Made by a program: the position numbers and the translations under genes. From positions 1 through 15,513 of the forward strand of contig QULU01000060.1 of the NCBI GenBank assembly GCA_003481775.1: a stretch of 15,513 nt of DNA, in the 5' to 3' direction. Source of the stretch: Clostridiaceae bacterium OM02-2AC (GTDB taxonomy: Bacteria > Bacillota_I > Bacilli_A > Erysipelotrichales > Erysipelotrichaceae). Every line of letters starts with the position of its first letter. The stretch's first letter is position 1. Below the pieces are notes generated by a model. It was not told the DNA's origin and searched no databases. It saw only the letters and a list, made by a program, of their open reading frames with translations. This document shows positions 6,628-14,118 of this stretch, piece after piece.

Positions 6628-8942
6628 GATGGCGTAGATGCCTCACCATCCTGAGCTTGCTGTTCCTGCTGCTGGTCCCGACAGGTATCCATGCGGAATC
6701 TATGGATGGAGCGATCGGCAACGGTAATTCTCCGGGAGAGACGACAGCACAGAAGAACGATGAAGAAAAGGCAGATACCAATACTTCGGATTTTCTCTCG
6801 GATGCGATCCTCAGTTTAGATAAAGATACGAGAAAAAAAGAAATGGACCAGGATTATATCAAGAATCTCTATAATTCCAGTATGACAGCGAAGACCAAAG
6901 GGCTCAACCTGCTTGATGGGGATTCCATCGTCACATGTTTCATGAATTTGATCACGCTGCTTCTGGAAATGATCGGGTTCGTGATCTCCTTCTTCGTGTT
7001 GACGATCTATAACCTGGTATCCTCCAGCTTTTTGGGGACCGTCATACAGGGGATCTTTGATATGATCGACAAGGTCATTTTCGATTGGAGCGATCCTGAT
7101 TCCTGGATCAATAAAGTGCTCCTGATCGCTGCATTGTCCTCTATCCTGTATAAGCTCATCAAAGACTTTACCAGGATCGTACGATGGCAACAGATCGTAC
7201 AGATCGTGCTTACCGCCTTCCTATCGATGACCTTCATCACCTTCATCGGCCAAAATGGACGCAAGATCGCAAATGGGTTTGAGGAAGTGACGACACAGAT
7301 GTTGACGGAAACGTTCGTATTCGGAGAAAAGAAGGAAGATCCGGAGATCATGAACAAGCAGAACATCTTCGATATCTTGCAGAAACAGCCGTTCATGGTA
7401 CGACATTTCGGTACGACAGATCTTGCGAAGATCGCCGGTTCGGACGATAAGGATGCTATCGAAAAGGTAGAAAAGCGAGTACAGCGCCTCCTGAACGATC
7501 CATCACAAGACAATGCGGAGGATGAATATGACAAGTTCGGAAATCATGCGATCACGCATGATGGTGGTTCCGCAATGCGGGTCTTGGGACTCTCCTTCGT
7601 CTTGTTAGTACATCGTGGTGCGATCAGTATCGTCATCGCAGCGATCTGTATCGGCTTAGGGGCTGTAAAGGCCTCAAAATATATCGTTCTGGGATTGAGT
7701 GTATATCAACTCATCTGGTGGCTGCTCAAGCATGGACGCAAAGCTCGCCAATGGTTCACAGACAGGCTCATGTGGTGCATGGTCACGATCTTTGCGGATA
7801 TCCTGTTCAGTATGGCACTGTTCTTCCTGGTAGAATTATGCACGAAGATATCCGCTTACAGTGTCCTGCTCATGCTGGCAGTCGATGTGATCCTCATCGT
7901 CCTGCTCAGATTCGTGATCAAGAATCTACCGACGATCATGTCGAAACTGATGGAAGATGGAAAGATCGTGGCAGAAGGAATGCTGTTGGGTACCTCTCCG
8001 ATGTCGACGTACCGACAGCTGAAAGGCTCTGCTTCACAAAGTGATGCGTTTGATGGGGGCGGTGAAGGAAACGGCAGTGGCACAGGTGGCTATGGAGAAA
8101 GTGATGATAGTGATCTTCGTGATCATGATGATCCATATGATAGCAGCTATGATGACGACGCCTTGCGAGATGAAAAAGATCCCGATATGTATGCAGACGA
8201 TATACAGGATGATGTGGACTCTGCGGATCATGAGGAGGCACTTGCAGAAGGTGACAGCGAACTGGCTGGACAGGCTGGTCCTGCCACAAGTAGTGAGGGT
8301 GCGCCTACAGAAGCAGAGAGTGAAACAGAAGGATCTGATGAAATGACTTCTGAGACACAGAGAGACATCGATGGTGGGGCACAGGAAACGGATCCGGAAG
8401 ATGATGGTGAACCATTCGATGAAGAACATGCAGCTGACATACAGAACATGAGCGCAGAAACGCAGGAAGAGGAAGACCTGAGCGATGAAGCGGATATAGC
8501 GGAAGAAGATATGTTGGATATCGATATGGACGATGACGATGATCTTATCGAGGATGCAGGAGCCCCGGATATCTCAGATGTGGGAGGAGTTCCGGAAACA
8601 GTGGATCCTGAAACAGAAGATGATCTGAAAGATCGCTTTGATGATGATCCTATTCCTACAGAAGCTTCGAAACATACGGATTCTGAAGAGGCAACGGAAG
8701 AAACATCGTCAGCTTCTACAGAAGACAGCCCAGATGTAGAAATGAACACAGAACCTACACAAGCTACGCAGCAGCCGGATGATCCAAACAGTGTGCCGGC
8801 AGGAATGGATGTCGATGAAGGAGGACAAGAGAGCGGACCGATAAACGAACAGGATGTGCCGGCAGAACATGAGGCTTCAACAAAACCGGAAGAGGATACA
8901 CTGCCGCAGGAAGAGGAGAACCTCCTAAATGAAGGCGATTAA
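6624..8942 (+). CDS. VirB6-like polytopic membrane protein (CD3337/EF1877 type) with acidic C-terminal tail
   Basis: A 772-residue protein. A signal peptide (1-24, cleavage after IHA) precedes a charged outer segment. About seven further hydrophobic segments follow, near 101-132, 162-180, 190-209, 319-347, 350-368, 384-406 and 411-434. The linker between the third and fourth contains KQPFMVRHFG (254-263), typical of the CD3337/EF1877 mobilome membrane family (Tn916 Orf15-like), the proposed inner-membrane channel analogous to VirB6/TrbL. From residue 468 to the end it switches to a low-complexity tail of about 305 residues. Roughly a third of the tail is Asp or Glu, mixed with Gly, Ser, Thr, Ala and Pro, and it has almost no hydrophobic core, so it is likely disordered. 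The start overlaps the VirB4 stop by 4 bp and the end overlaps the hydrolase gene by 14 bp. The function is inferred from the family; the tail is unexplained. Confidence 0.88.
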   Translation: MRWRRCLTILSLLFLLLVPTGIHAESMDGAIGNGNSPGETTAQKNDEEKADTNTSDFLSDAILSLDKDTRKKEMDQDYIKNLYNSSMTAKTKGLNLLDGDSIVTCFMNLITLLLEMIGFVISFFVLTIYNLVSSSFLGTVIQGIFDMIDKVIFDWSDPDSWINKVLLIAALSSILYKLIKDFTRIVRWQQIVQIVLTAFLSMTFITFIGQNGRKIANGFEEVTTQMLTETFVFGEKKEDPEIMNKQNIFDILQKQPFMVRHFGTTDLAKIAGSDDKDAIEKVEKRVQRLLNDPSQDNAEDEYDKFGNHAITHDGGSAMRVLGLSFVLLVHRGAISIVIAAICIGLGAVKASKYIVLGLSVYQLIWWLLKHGRKARQWFTDRLMWCMVTIFADILFSMALFFLVELCTKISAYSVLLMLAVDVILIVLLRFVIKNLPTIMSKLMEDGKIVAEGMLLGTSPMSTYRQLKGSASQSDAFDGGGEGNGSGTGGYGESDDSDLRDHDDPYDSSYDDDALRDEKDPDMYADDIQDDVDSADHEEALAEGDSELAGQAGPATSSEGAPTEAESETEGSDEMTSETQRDIDGGAQETDPEDDGEPFDEEHAADIQNMSAETQEEEDLSDEADIAEEDMLDIDMDDDDDLIEDAGAPDISDVGGVPETVDPETEDDLKDRFDDDPIPTEASKHTDSEEATEETSSASTEDSPDVEMNTEPTQATQQPDDPNSVPAGMDVDEGGQESGPINEQDVPAEHEASTKPEEDTLPQEEENLLNEGD

Positions 8943-9993
8943 GAAGCTCCTTCTCCTTTTCCTTCCCCTTATCATTATCATGATGATGTTTCTGATGTTC
9001 CTTGGCGGTGGTGTGAGAGATGGGAATGAGACGCCCAAAAACAATCTCAGTTCCTCTGTCGAATATTATCGTCCCTATGTGTCCAAGATAGCCAAGCTGG
9101 AAGGCATGGAAGATTATGTGGATCTGATCCTGGCAGTGATGCAGGTAGAATCCGGTGGGACAGGCAGTGATCCTATGCAGGCATCGGAAGGGCCGTTCAA
9201 CAAAAAATATCCGCAGATACCCAATGGGATCAAGGATCCGCATTACTCGATCCGCTGCGGTATCAAAGAGCTGCAGGATTGCCTGAAAAGGGCGAAGGTC
9301 AAGGATGCATCCGATGAAGGTCGCATCCGGGTGGCATTAGGCGGATATAATTTCGGAAATGGATTCATCGAATGGATCGATCGTGAAAAAGGTGGAAGAT
9401 GGACACTGGAAGCAGCACAGGAATTTTCCGATATCATGAAGGGAAAGACCGGATGGAGCGTCTACGGAGATCCTCCTTATGCCGATAAGGTGATGTCCTA
9501 CTATGACGCATTGGATTTTATCAGCGGGGACGGTATCCTGATCCCGCCATTGAAGGGCTACACGCTCACCAGTGGGTATGGGAATCGACCATCGATCGGT
9601 GACTTCCATTATGGTGTCGATTTGGATGGCTCCTATGGTGCATCGATCTACGCTCCCGGTGATGCGAAGGTATATCAGGCATCCTCGAGCTGTCCTGCAG
9701 ATGGCGGATACCTTGGGAATATGTGTCCGGGTGGTGCTTATGCCGGTGCCGGAAACTTTATCCAACTGAAAATGAAGTATAAAGGAAAAGAACTCTATAT
9801 CCTGCTTTGCCATATGAAGAATGTGGACGTCAAGACAGGACAGAGCATAAAGAAAGGACAGCGGATCGGCAGCCAGGGACATTCTGGAAATTCGACAGCA
9901 TCCCATGTACATATGGAGATGCATTTCTCAACCCCTGTGATCGCAACGACAGAAGGCAGTGTGGATCCGGAAACATACATCAAATTCAAATAA
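8929..9993 (+). CDS. Membrane-anchored bifunctional wall hydrolase (lysozyme/SLT-like plus M23 peptidase)
   Basis: A 354-residue protein. An N-terminal membrane anchor (about 5-27) precedes a lysozyme/transglycosylase-like domain (about 43-195), with candidate catalytic Glu74 in AVMQVESGG and the MQAS and GGYNFGNG signatures. A C-terminal M23/LytM metallopeptidase domain (about 205-352) follows, with HYGVD (His227, Asp231), LCHM (His295) and HVH (326-328). All expected M23 zinc and catalytic residues are present. This is the CwlT-equivalent of conjugative elements, which cuts the peptidoglycan to let the channel through. Tn916-type CwlT carries an NlpC/P60 endopeptidase instead, so the peptidase half is different here. 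A Cys pair (255, 266) sits in an insertion of the M23 domain. The ATG has a purine-rich ribosome site (AGAGGAG) in the tail of the preceding gene and overlaps it by 14 bp. Confidence 0.92.
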   Translation: MKAIKKLLLLFLPLIIIMMMFLMFLGGGVRDGNETPKNNLSSSVEYYRPYVSKIAKLEGMEDYVDLILAVMQVESGGTGSDPMQASEGPFNKKYPQIPNGIKDPHYSIRCGIKELQDCLKRAKVKDASDEGRIRVALGGYNFGNGFIEWIDREKGGRWTLEAAQEFSDIMKGKTGWSVYGDPPYADKVMSYYDALDFISGDGILIPPLKGYTLTSGYGNRPSIGDFHYGVDLDGSYGASIYAPGDAKVYQASSSCPADGGYLGNMCPGGAYAGAGNFIQLKMKYKGKELYILLCHMKNVDVKTGQSIKKGQRIGSQGHSGNSTASHVHMEMHFSTPVIATTEGSVDPETYIKFK

Positions 9994-10009
9994 TGGACAG
10001 AGGTGAAAT

Positions 10010-10600
10010 ATGGAAAAGAAAACGATCGTGTCTATGGGTATCCTCATAGCTGTGACGGCAGCATTCCTATGGATGAATCAGCCATCGGAAACGAAGGTGA
10101 ACTCGCAGCAGAGCAATACCATGATACAGAAAAAGCCAACAACGGAGCCATCTCCTCAGTCGGCTGTTCCCAATGATGTGGAAGAGGCCTGTAAGAGCGC
10201 AGCAGAACGCTTCGTGAGAGTGAAGAGCGAAGGCCGCAGCAGTGATATCTTCCTGGATCGTATCGAACCGGTCAAGGAACTTCTCAGCGATGACTTGTAC
10301 CAGTCACTGGTACCGGATCTGAGTAAGGAAGAGCTGGCGGCCATGCGAAGAGAGAGCAAACGTATCAAAAAAGAAGAAACGACAGAAACACAGATCACAT
10401 CGATGGACAGCGCTATCGACAGGATAGCGGATGATGACTTTGAAGTATATGTCATCTACACTGCACAGATGCAGCATGCGGACAGGAACGATGCGAGCCG
10501 GTATCTGGTCCGGATGCGTGTGCAGTGGAGCGATGGGAAAGCGAAGATCTATAAGATGATCGAAGAGAGCAGCCTGGGAAACGGCTTCTATGAAAAGTAA
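10010..10600 (+). CDS. Membrane-anchored protein of unknown family, possibly NTF2/VirB8-like
   Basis: A 196-residue protein with one N-terminal membrane helix (about 5-22), a Ser/Thr/Pro/Gln-rich spacer (about 24-54) and an outer domain (about 55-196). The domain opens with helices (EEACKSAAERFVRVKSEGRS) and ends with beta strands (DFEVYVIYTAQM, SRYLVRMRVQW, KAKIYKM). A helix block followed by antiparallel strands, behind one membrane anchor, resembles the NTF2-like fold of TcpC and VirB8 proteins; this is inference from pattern only. The AGAGGTG ribosome site at about 9998-10004 lies in the 16-bp gap after the hydrolase gene. It contains the second copy of the palindromic core found at 2536-2552. 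It could be a second channel or wall-spanning component. Confidence 0.7.
   Translation: MEKKTIVSMGILIAVTAAFLWMNQPSETKVNSQQSNTMIQKKPTTEPSPQSAVPNDVEEACKSAAERFVRVKSEGRSSDIFLDRIEPVKELLSDDLYQSLVPDLSKEELAAMRRESKRIKKEETTETQITSMDSAIDRIADDDFEVYVIYTAQMQHADRNDASRYLVRMRVQWSDGKAKIYKMIEESSLGNGFYEK
10297..10313 (+). repeat. Second copy of the GTACCAGT near-palindrome
   Basis: GTACCAGTCACTGGTAC is a 17-bp near-palindrome with 8-bp arms around one central base. It is exactly the reverse complement of bases 2536-2552. This copy lies inside a coding sequence, where it encodes YQSLV within a longer segment. It may be a binding site or chance; the exact match over 17 bases is what makes it worth recording. Confidence 0.5.
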
Positions 10601-10614
10601 GAGGAGGATCCGAT

Positions 10615-11076
10615 ATGACAGGAAGAAAAGCGGACATCATCCATCGTTTATATGAAATACAGGAAAAGATGGAAGAGGTAGACGGATATTGGGAAGATGC
10701 CCTGGAAAGAGATGCCCTTATGGAAAGTGAGGGATACGAGGAACTACATCAGGCCCTATATCAGGAATATTGGGACATCATGATGAAGGAAGTAGAAGAA
10801 AGGTGGCGCAAGTATGTAGAGGGGATCCTTGGTGATGGCCATTTTACAGAAAAGATATATGTGGAAGAATTGGAGATGATCATGGAGGCAGACGGTAAGC
10901 TCGTGGATGAATATCAGGGATACATCTTAAGTTCCGGCATGGATCCATTCGGTGCACTGACCTATTGGATCAAATCTCCGGATGGTGAGCCACTGGAAGA
11001 AAGTTTCGACTTCGTAAGCGACGCGGATGCGATCTTATCGTTTCGTGACATGGTCGATCGAAACGAGTTTTATTGA
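10615..11076 (+). CDS. Acidic soluble protein of unknown function
   Basis: A 153-residue protein with no signal peptide or membrane segment, so probably cytoplasmic. The N-terminal half (about 5-70) is Glu- and Trp/Tyr-rich and looks helical (KMEEVDGYWEDALERDALM, then HQALYQEYWDIMMKEVEER). The C-terminal half contains SSGMDPFGALTYWIKSPDGE and a DADAILSFRDMVD segment. I do not recognise a family. A consensus AGGAGG ribosome site in the 14-bp gap after the preceding gene supports real translation. It lies between a membrane protein and an LPD11-like gene, within a run of accessory genes absent from the minimal Tn916 core. Strong acidity and small size would suit a regulator, chaperone or anti-defence protein, but nothing in the sequence decides between them. 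Confidence 0.75.
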   Translation: MTGRKADIIHRLYEIQEKMEEVDGYWEDALERDALMESEGYEELHQALYQEYWDIMMKEVEERWRKYVEGILGDGHFTEKIYVEELEMIMEADGKLVDEYQGYILSSGMDPFGALTYWIKSPDGEPLEESFDFVSDADAILSFRDMVDRNEFY

Positions 11077-11090
11077 GATGAGGTGAAGGT

Positions 11091-11351
11091 ATGGTACTAG
11101 AAGAAATATTGAAACATGATGAGACGTTCCGCTATCAGCTCCTCCCCCGGATGGTGGAGGACTGTAACTATTATCTGGGATATGGCAACCGAAATGCCAA
11201 GGACCTTTGGGCCAATGATGAATGGGAGCAGATTGAGATCATGCAGGCCTTGTATGAGAGTTTTCCTCCCGAAAAGAAACCGGAATGGCTCACACCGGAC
11301 GATATCCTGGGATATGGAGAACGGATGCTTACTCCTCTTAAAGAGATATAG
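11091..11351 (+). CDS. Small LPD11-domain-like protein
   Basis: An 86-residue soluble protein whose whole length matches the pattern I associate with LPD11, a large polyvalent protein-associated domain. The motifs are LLPRMVEDCNYYLGYGNRN (17-35), LWA (39-41), EQIEIMQALYESFP (46-59) and KPEWLTPDDI (63-72). LPD domains are usually accessory modules in very large mobile-element proteins carrying helicases, primases or methylases; here the domain stands alone. Its molecular function is unknown. A GAGGTG ribosome site (11080-11085) lies in the 14-bp gap after the previous stop, and the next gene starts 19 bp downstream, so it is co-expressed with the second ATPase. The domain name is from memory of the family consensus and needs a profile search for confirmation. 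Confidence 0.78.
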   Translation: MVLEEILKHDETFRYQLLPRMVEDCNYYLGYGNRNAKDLWANDEWEQIEIMQALYESFPPEKKPEWLTPDDILGYGERMLTPLKEI

Positions 11352-11370
11352 GTGTTAGGAGGAAGGCGGA

Positions 11371-13521
11371 ATGTTATATCAGATATTACCAAGATATGAT
11401 CATCAGTTCCAGGCAGATACGATGCGGATGTTTTTAAAGACATTGTCCGGAACGAAAAGGCGTCGATCGTTGCGAGATCGTCTATCGAAGCTCTTCGATC
11501 CAAACTGTATCCTGGATTATCGTTTCATCATCGAGTGCGACGGTAAGGATCAAACGGATGGGATGATCTCATTCTACTTACAGGTGAGTGATGAAAGAGA
11601 GAATGGGCTCGTCCTGAACAGTCTGCAGAACATGTTCCAGGATAAGGCGAACGTATTCGAAGCGGTGAGACCGCTCACGCCGTATACGACAGTACATACC
11701 CTGTTTACGGATGATGTGCTGGATCATGCGAAAGATACGAAAAAAAGCCTTGCGACCTTCCGGGATGATCAGATCTTCCTGTTCATCCTGGGGACGATGC
11801 GCAACAAGACGAGGATCACGATCGATTTCAGTGTCGAAAAGAATTACAGTGCAACGAAGAGCATGTTACGAGGCGTGAGTACGGATGTCGATGTGCAGGT
11901 GATGATCAAGGTATCCGGAAAGACGAGATACCAGAGAAACCAGATCCTGGAGATCACGAATACGATCATCAATCTGACAGCAGGAGAAAAGGAGCTTCGG
12001 GCGATCTATCGGGATACTTATAAATTTTCCAAACTGACAGGAAACGAACTGATGAACCTGTTTCAGATCCCGACCTTCTACAATAAGAAGGATCTTGAGA
12101 TCCTGAAACGGGTACACAAACTTGAGATCGGCCAGCGGACATTGAAGGAGGAAGAATTTGCGTCCGGGATCAAATGCGGACATGTCTATCATCCGCTGCA
12201 GGATCGTGTGGTCTTTCTAAAGCAGCTCCAGCTGCGGAAACATATGGTCATCTCCGGACAGACCGGTTCCGGAAAATCGAGCTTTGCGGAGGAGATGATG
12301 CGCGATATCCTGACATCCATCGTGCAGGGGAAAAAGAACATACCGGGATTCACGTTCTTCGATCCTGCAGAGACCAGTGTGCTGGGGGTCATCGATATGA
12401 TGCTGAAGCTGCAGGCGGATGGTCATGATATCACGAAGCTGCGTGAAAAGATCCATTATATCGATTTTGGGTATGAGGATTGTATCTTTCCTATCTCCTT
12501 ATTGAATAAGGATGTCCCTTCTACCGAGATACTGGACTATTTCCGGATGTTATTCGGTTCCGCAGTCACTGTACAGGTAGACCGTATGATCACCAGTGCG
12601 ATCAATACGATCCTGCTGGATGAAGAGGAGCATACGATCATGGATGTCCCGAAGATGTTTCAGGATGAAACGATGCGTGAGCGACTGTATGAGCGACTGA
12701 AGGATAATGTATATGCGGATGATGCATGTGCCTTCCTAAAAGGGCGCTTCGATAAACAGCAGGTAGATCCCATCCTGAACCGTACCGATCCATTCATCAA
12801 TACGCCCAAGAAGAAGCTCATGTTCGGTATGCATAGTAAGTATGATGGCTTGCGGAAGGTTTCAGAGTGGATCGAAAAAGGTGATATCATCTTATTCAAT
12901 CTGAAAGGTCTCAATGACAATGACCTGCGGATCATCGTCGGATATATCTCTTTGAAATATTATCTGATCGGTCTGAAGCGTCCGGATAATTCACGGCTGC
13001 ATCTGACCTTCATCGATGAATGTCACAAGGTGCAGTTCGATATCTACGAGCGCTGGTTGGCGGAGCTGAGGAAAGGCGGTATGGCACTGATCCCGATGAC
13101 ACAATACCTGGAACAGTTCCAGCAAGGCTTCCTGAAGGCCATCCTTGGAAATGCCGGTACGAAGGTGACCTTCCGACAGGGGCGTGATGGAGCCGTGCGT
13201 ATGTCCGCAAACCTTCCCGGCCATCCGGACATCGATGGTCTGCAGGGACTTCCCGATCGGATCGGATATGTATCTACAGAGGACAACCGTATTGCAAAAA
13301 CGGTACTCGTAGAAGTGGATCCACCATATCGGTATAATGCCGGAAAAGTAGTACCACACAAGGAAGGAGAGAATGTGCAGGCGGAAATGAATACAGAGAA
13401 GAACCGTAACGAAGCACGCAGCTTGATGCGGCGTGACTTCCTGTCGAAAGAAGAGGCAGAAAAGATCGTATTCCGTAAAATAAAAAGACGAAAGAAAGGT
13501 GATGGAGAATGGGACGGATAA
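11371..13521 (+). CDS. HerA/VirD4/VirB4-superfamily conjugation ATPase
   Basis: A 716-residue second motor ATPase of the operon. Residues 1-280 form an unassigned N-terminal region. Walker A GQTGSGKS is at 296-303 (codons from 12256), a FFDPAE segment follows near residues 329-334, and Walker B LTFIDECHK has Asp549-Glu550. The next segment, ERWLAELRKGGMALIPMTQ, resembles the part of VirD4/TraG and HerA-like ATPases that follows Walker B. The C-terminal tail (about 670-716) is highly charged and ends in a basic KIKRRKKG. No N-terminal membrane helices are seen, unlike classic VirD4 proteins, so membrane contact may be supplied by the small membrane protein encoded next. It is clearly distinct from the VirB4 at 4228. 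It could be the coupling protein or a second VirB4-like motor. A consensus AGGAGG (11357-11362) precedes the ATG. Confidence 0.85.
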   Translation: MLYQILPRYDHQFQADTMRMFLKTLSGTKRRRSLRDRLSKLFDPNCILDYRFIIECDGKDQTDGMISFYLQVSDERENGLVLNSLQNMFQDKANVFEAVRPLTPYTTVHTLFTDDVLDHAKDTKKSLATFRDDQIFLFILGTMRNKTRITIDFSVEKNYSATKSMLRGVSTDVDVQVMIKVSGKTRYQRNQILEITNTIINLTAGEKELRAIYRDTYKFSKLTGNELMNLFQIPTFYNKKDLEILKRVHKLEIGQRTLKEEEFASGIKCGHVYHPLQDRVVFLKQLQLRKHMVISGQTGSGKSSFAEEMMRDILTSIVQGKKNIPGFTFFDPAETSVLGVIDMMLKLQADGHDITKLREKIHYIDFGYEDCIFPISLLNKDVPSTEILDYFRMLFGSAVTVQVDRMITSAINTILLDEEEHTIMDVPKMFQDETMRERLYERLKDNVYADDACAFLKGRFDKQQVDPILNRTDPFINTPKKKLMFGMHSKYDGLRKVSEWIEKGDIILFNLKGLNDNDLRIIVGYISLKYYLIGLKRPDNSRLHLTFIDECHKVQFDIYERWLAELRKGGMALIPMTQYLEQFQQGFLKAILGNAGTKVTFRQGRDGAVRMSANLPGHPDIDGLQGLPDRIGYVSTEDNRIAKTVLVEVDPPYRYNAGKVVPHKEGENVQAEMNTEKNRNEARSLMRRDFLSKEEAEKIVFRKIKRRKKGDGEWDG

Positions 13522-13850
13522 GATTTCTACTGTATAAGATATCGCAGCTCCTCCCAAAGGGACAACGCCGACCGGTGATCCTGATCTCATCGATTCTTGG
13601 GTTGTTCATCTTCTTTCAGTTCATGACAAGGATCAGTGATTCCTACCTGCTGTTGAGCGTGCAGCGGGTATTCCGGGATACATGGAAAGCACTGCAGGAT
13701 GAGCAAGTCGGAGGACTTACGATCGTCTTCATCTGTGCTATCCTGGGATATGGTGGATATCGATATTACGGTAAGATCCAGACGGCCATCACTATCTGTT
13801 ATGCGATCATCTTCATCCTCGCTATCTTGCCGTTCATCATGTCGATGTAG
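13509..13850 (+). CDS. Small membrane protein downstream of the second ATPase
   Basis: A 113-residue protein with a basic N-terminus (KGQRRP), a hydrophobic helix at about 22-39, a second at about 70-86 and a third at about 91-111, joined by a polar loop (RVFRDTWKALQDEQ). I recognise no family. It overlaps the ATPase gene by 13 bp, with an AAAGGTG site at about 13496-13502, so the two products are likely made in fixed ratio. Because the ATPase lacks a membrane anchor, a membrane partner encoded immediately after it is a reasonable reading, parallel to the TcpD/TcpE-VirB4 pairing upstream; this is inference. It is the last gene of the long operon. Confidence 0.75.
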   Translation: MGRIRFLLYKISQLLPKGQRRPVILISSILGLFIFFQFMTRISDSYLLLSVQRVFRDTWKALQDEQVGGLTIVFICAILGYGGYRYYGKIQTAITICYAIIFILAILPFIMSM

Positions 13851-13872
13851 GATGAAAAACTATATAATGTGC

Positions 13873-13914
13873 TGTGCCGGTTACTGTGCCGAGAGATGTG
13901 CCGAACACTGTACG
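13873..13914 (+). repeat. Iteron-like 12-bp tandem repeat (TGTGCCG)
   Basis: TGTGCCG occurs at 13873-13879, 13885-13891 and 13897-13903, each exactly 12 bp apart. A degenerate fourth copy (TGTACG) follows at 13909-13914 in the same phase. The five bases between copies vary (GTTAC, AGAGA, AACAC). Direct repeats a little over one helical turn apart are typical of protein-binding iterons. Confidence 0.65.
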
Positions 13915-13988
13915 ATATATGTCACACTTTTTCGCAATGAAACCCTTTGTTTAAAGGCTTATTTGCACATTGAAAGATTTAGAAATTA

Positions 13989-14067
13989 CCTTATTTTACC
14001 TTATAAAATAATATAAACTATAACAACCTTATGGGACGCTGCTTTATGCCTTATATCAGAGCCTTAA
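13989..14067 (+). repeat. Cluster of CCTTAT words
   Basis: CCTTAT lies at 13989, 13999, 14027 and 14049, with CCTTAA at 14062, all on the same strand. The first two share a longer TTACCTTAT unit with 11-bp spacing (13986-13994, 13997-14005). This is far more than expected in 80 bp; candidate binding sites, of unknown partner. Confidence 0.45.
13991..14011 (+). repeat. AT-rich inverted repeat
   Basis: TTATTTTA (13991-13998) and TAAAATAA (14004-14011) are exact reverse complements around a 5-bp spacer. With no G or C in the arms it is a poor terminator; it might be a DNA unwinding or binding element. Confidence 0.4.
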
Positions 14068-14118
14068 ATCACTCTATCCTCATACATATCTATCTCATGA
14101 TACAACTATATATACTAT

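Noticed and set aside
7007..7534. Minus-strand frame of 175 codons within the VirB6-like gene
   Set aside because: Shadow of a well-supported membrane protein; no ribosome site or recognisable domain.
8228..8749. Long minus-strand frame (173 codons, Ser-rich) opposite the acidic tail
   Set aside because: Its Ser-rich, low-complexity product is the complement of Asp/Glu codons on the plus strand; the plus-strand frame is continuous with a well-supported membrane protein.
13944..13957. CCTTT-GTTT-AAAGG as terminator of the long operon
   Set aside because: Stem is only five weak pairs and no clean T-run follows.
13852..14016. Short frame with CAGY-CAER-CAEH-C repeats
   Set aside because: Ribosome site is poor and the Cys pattern follows automatically from the 12-bp DNA repeat; kept only as a note under the repeat.
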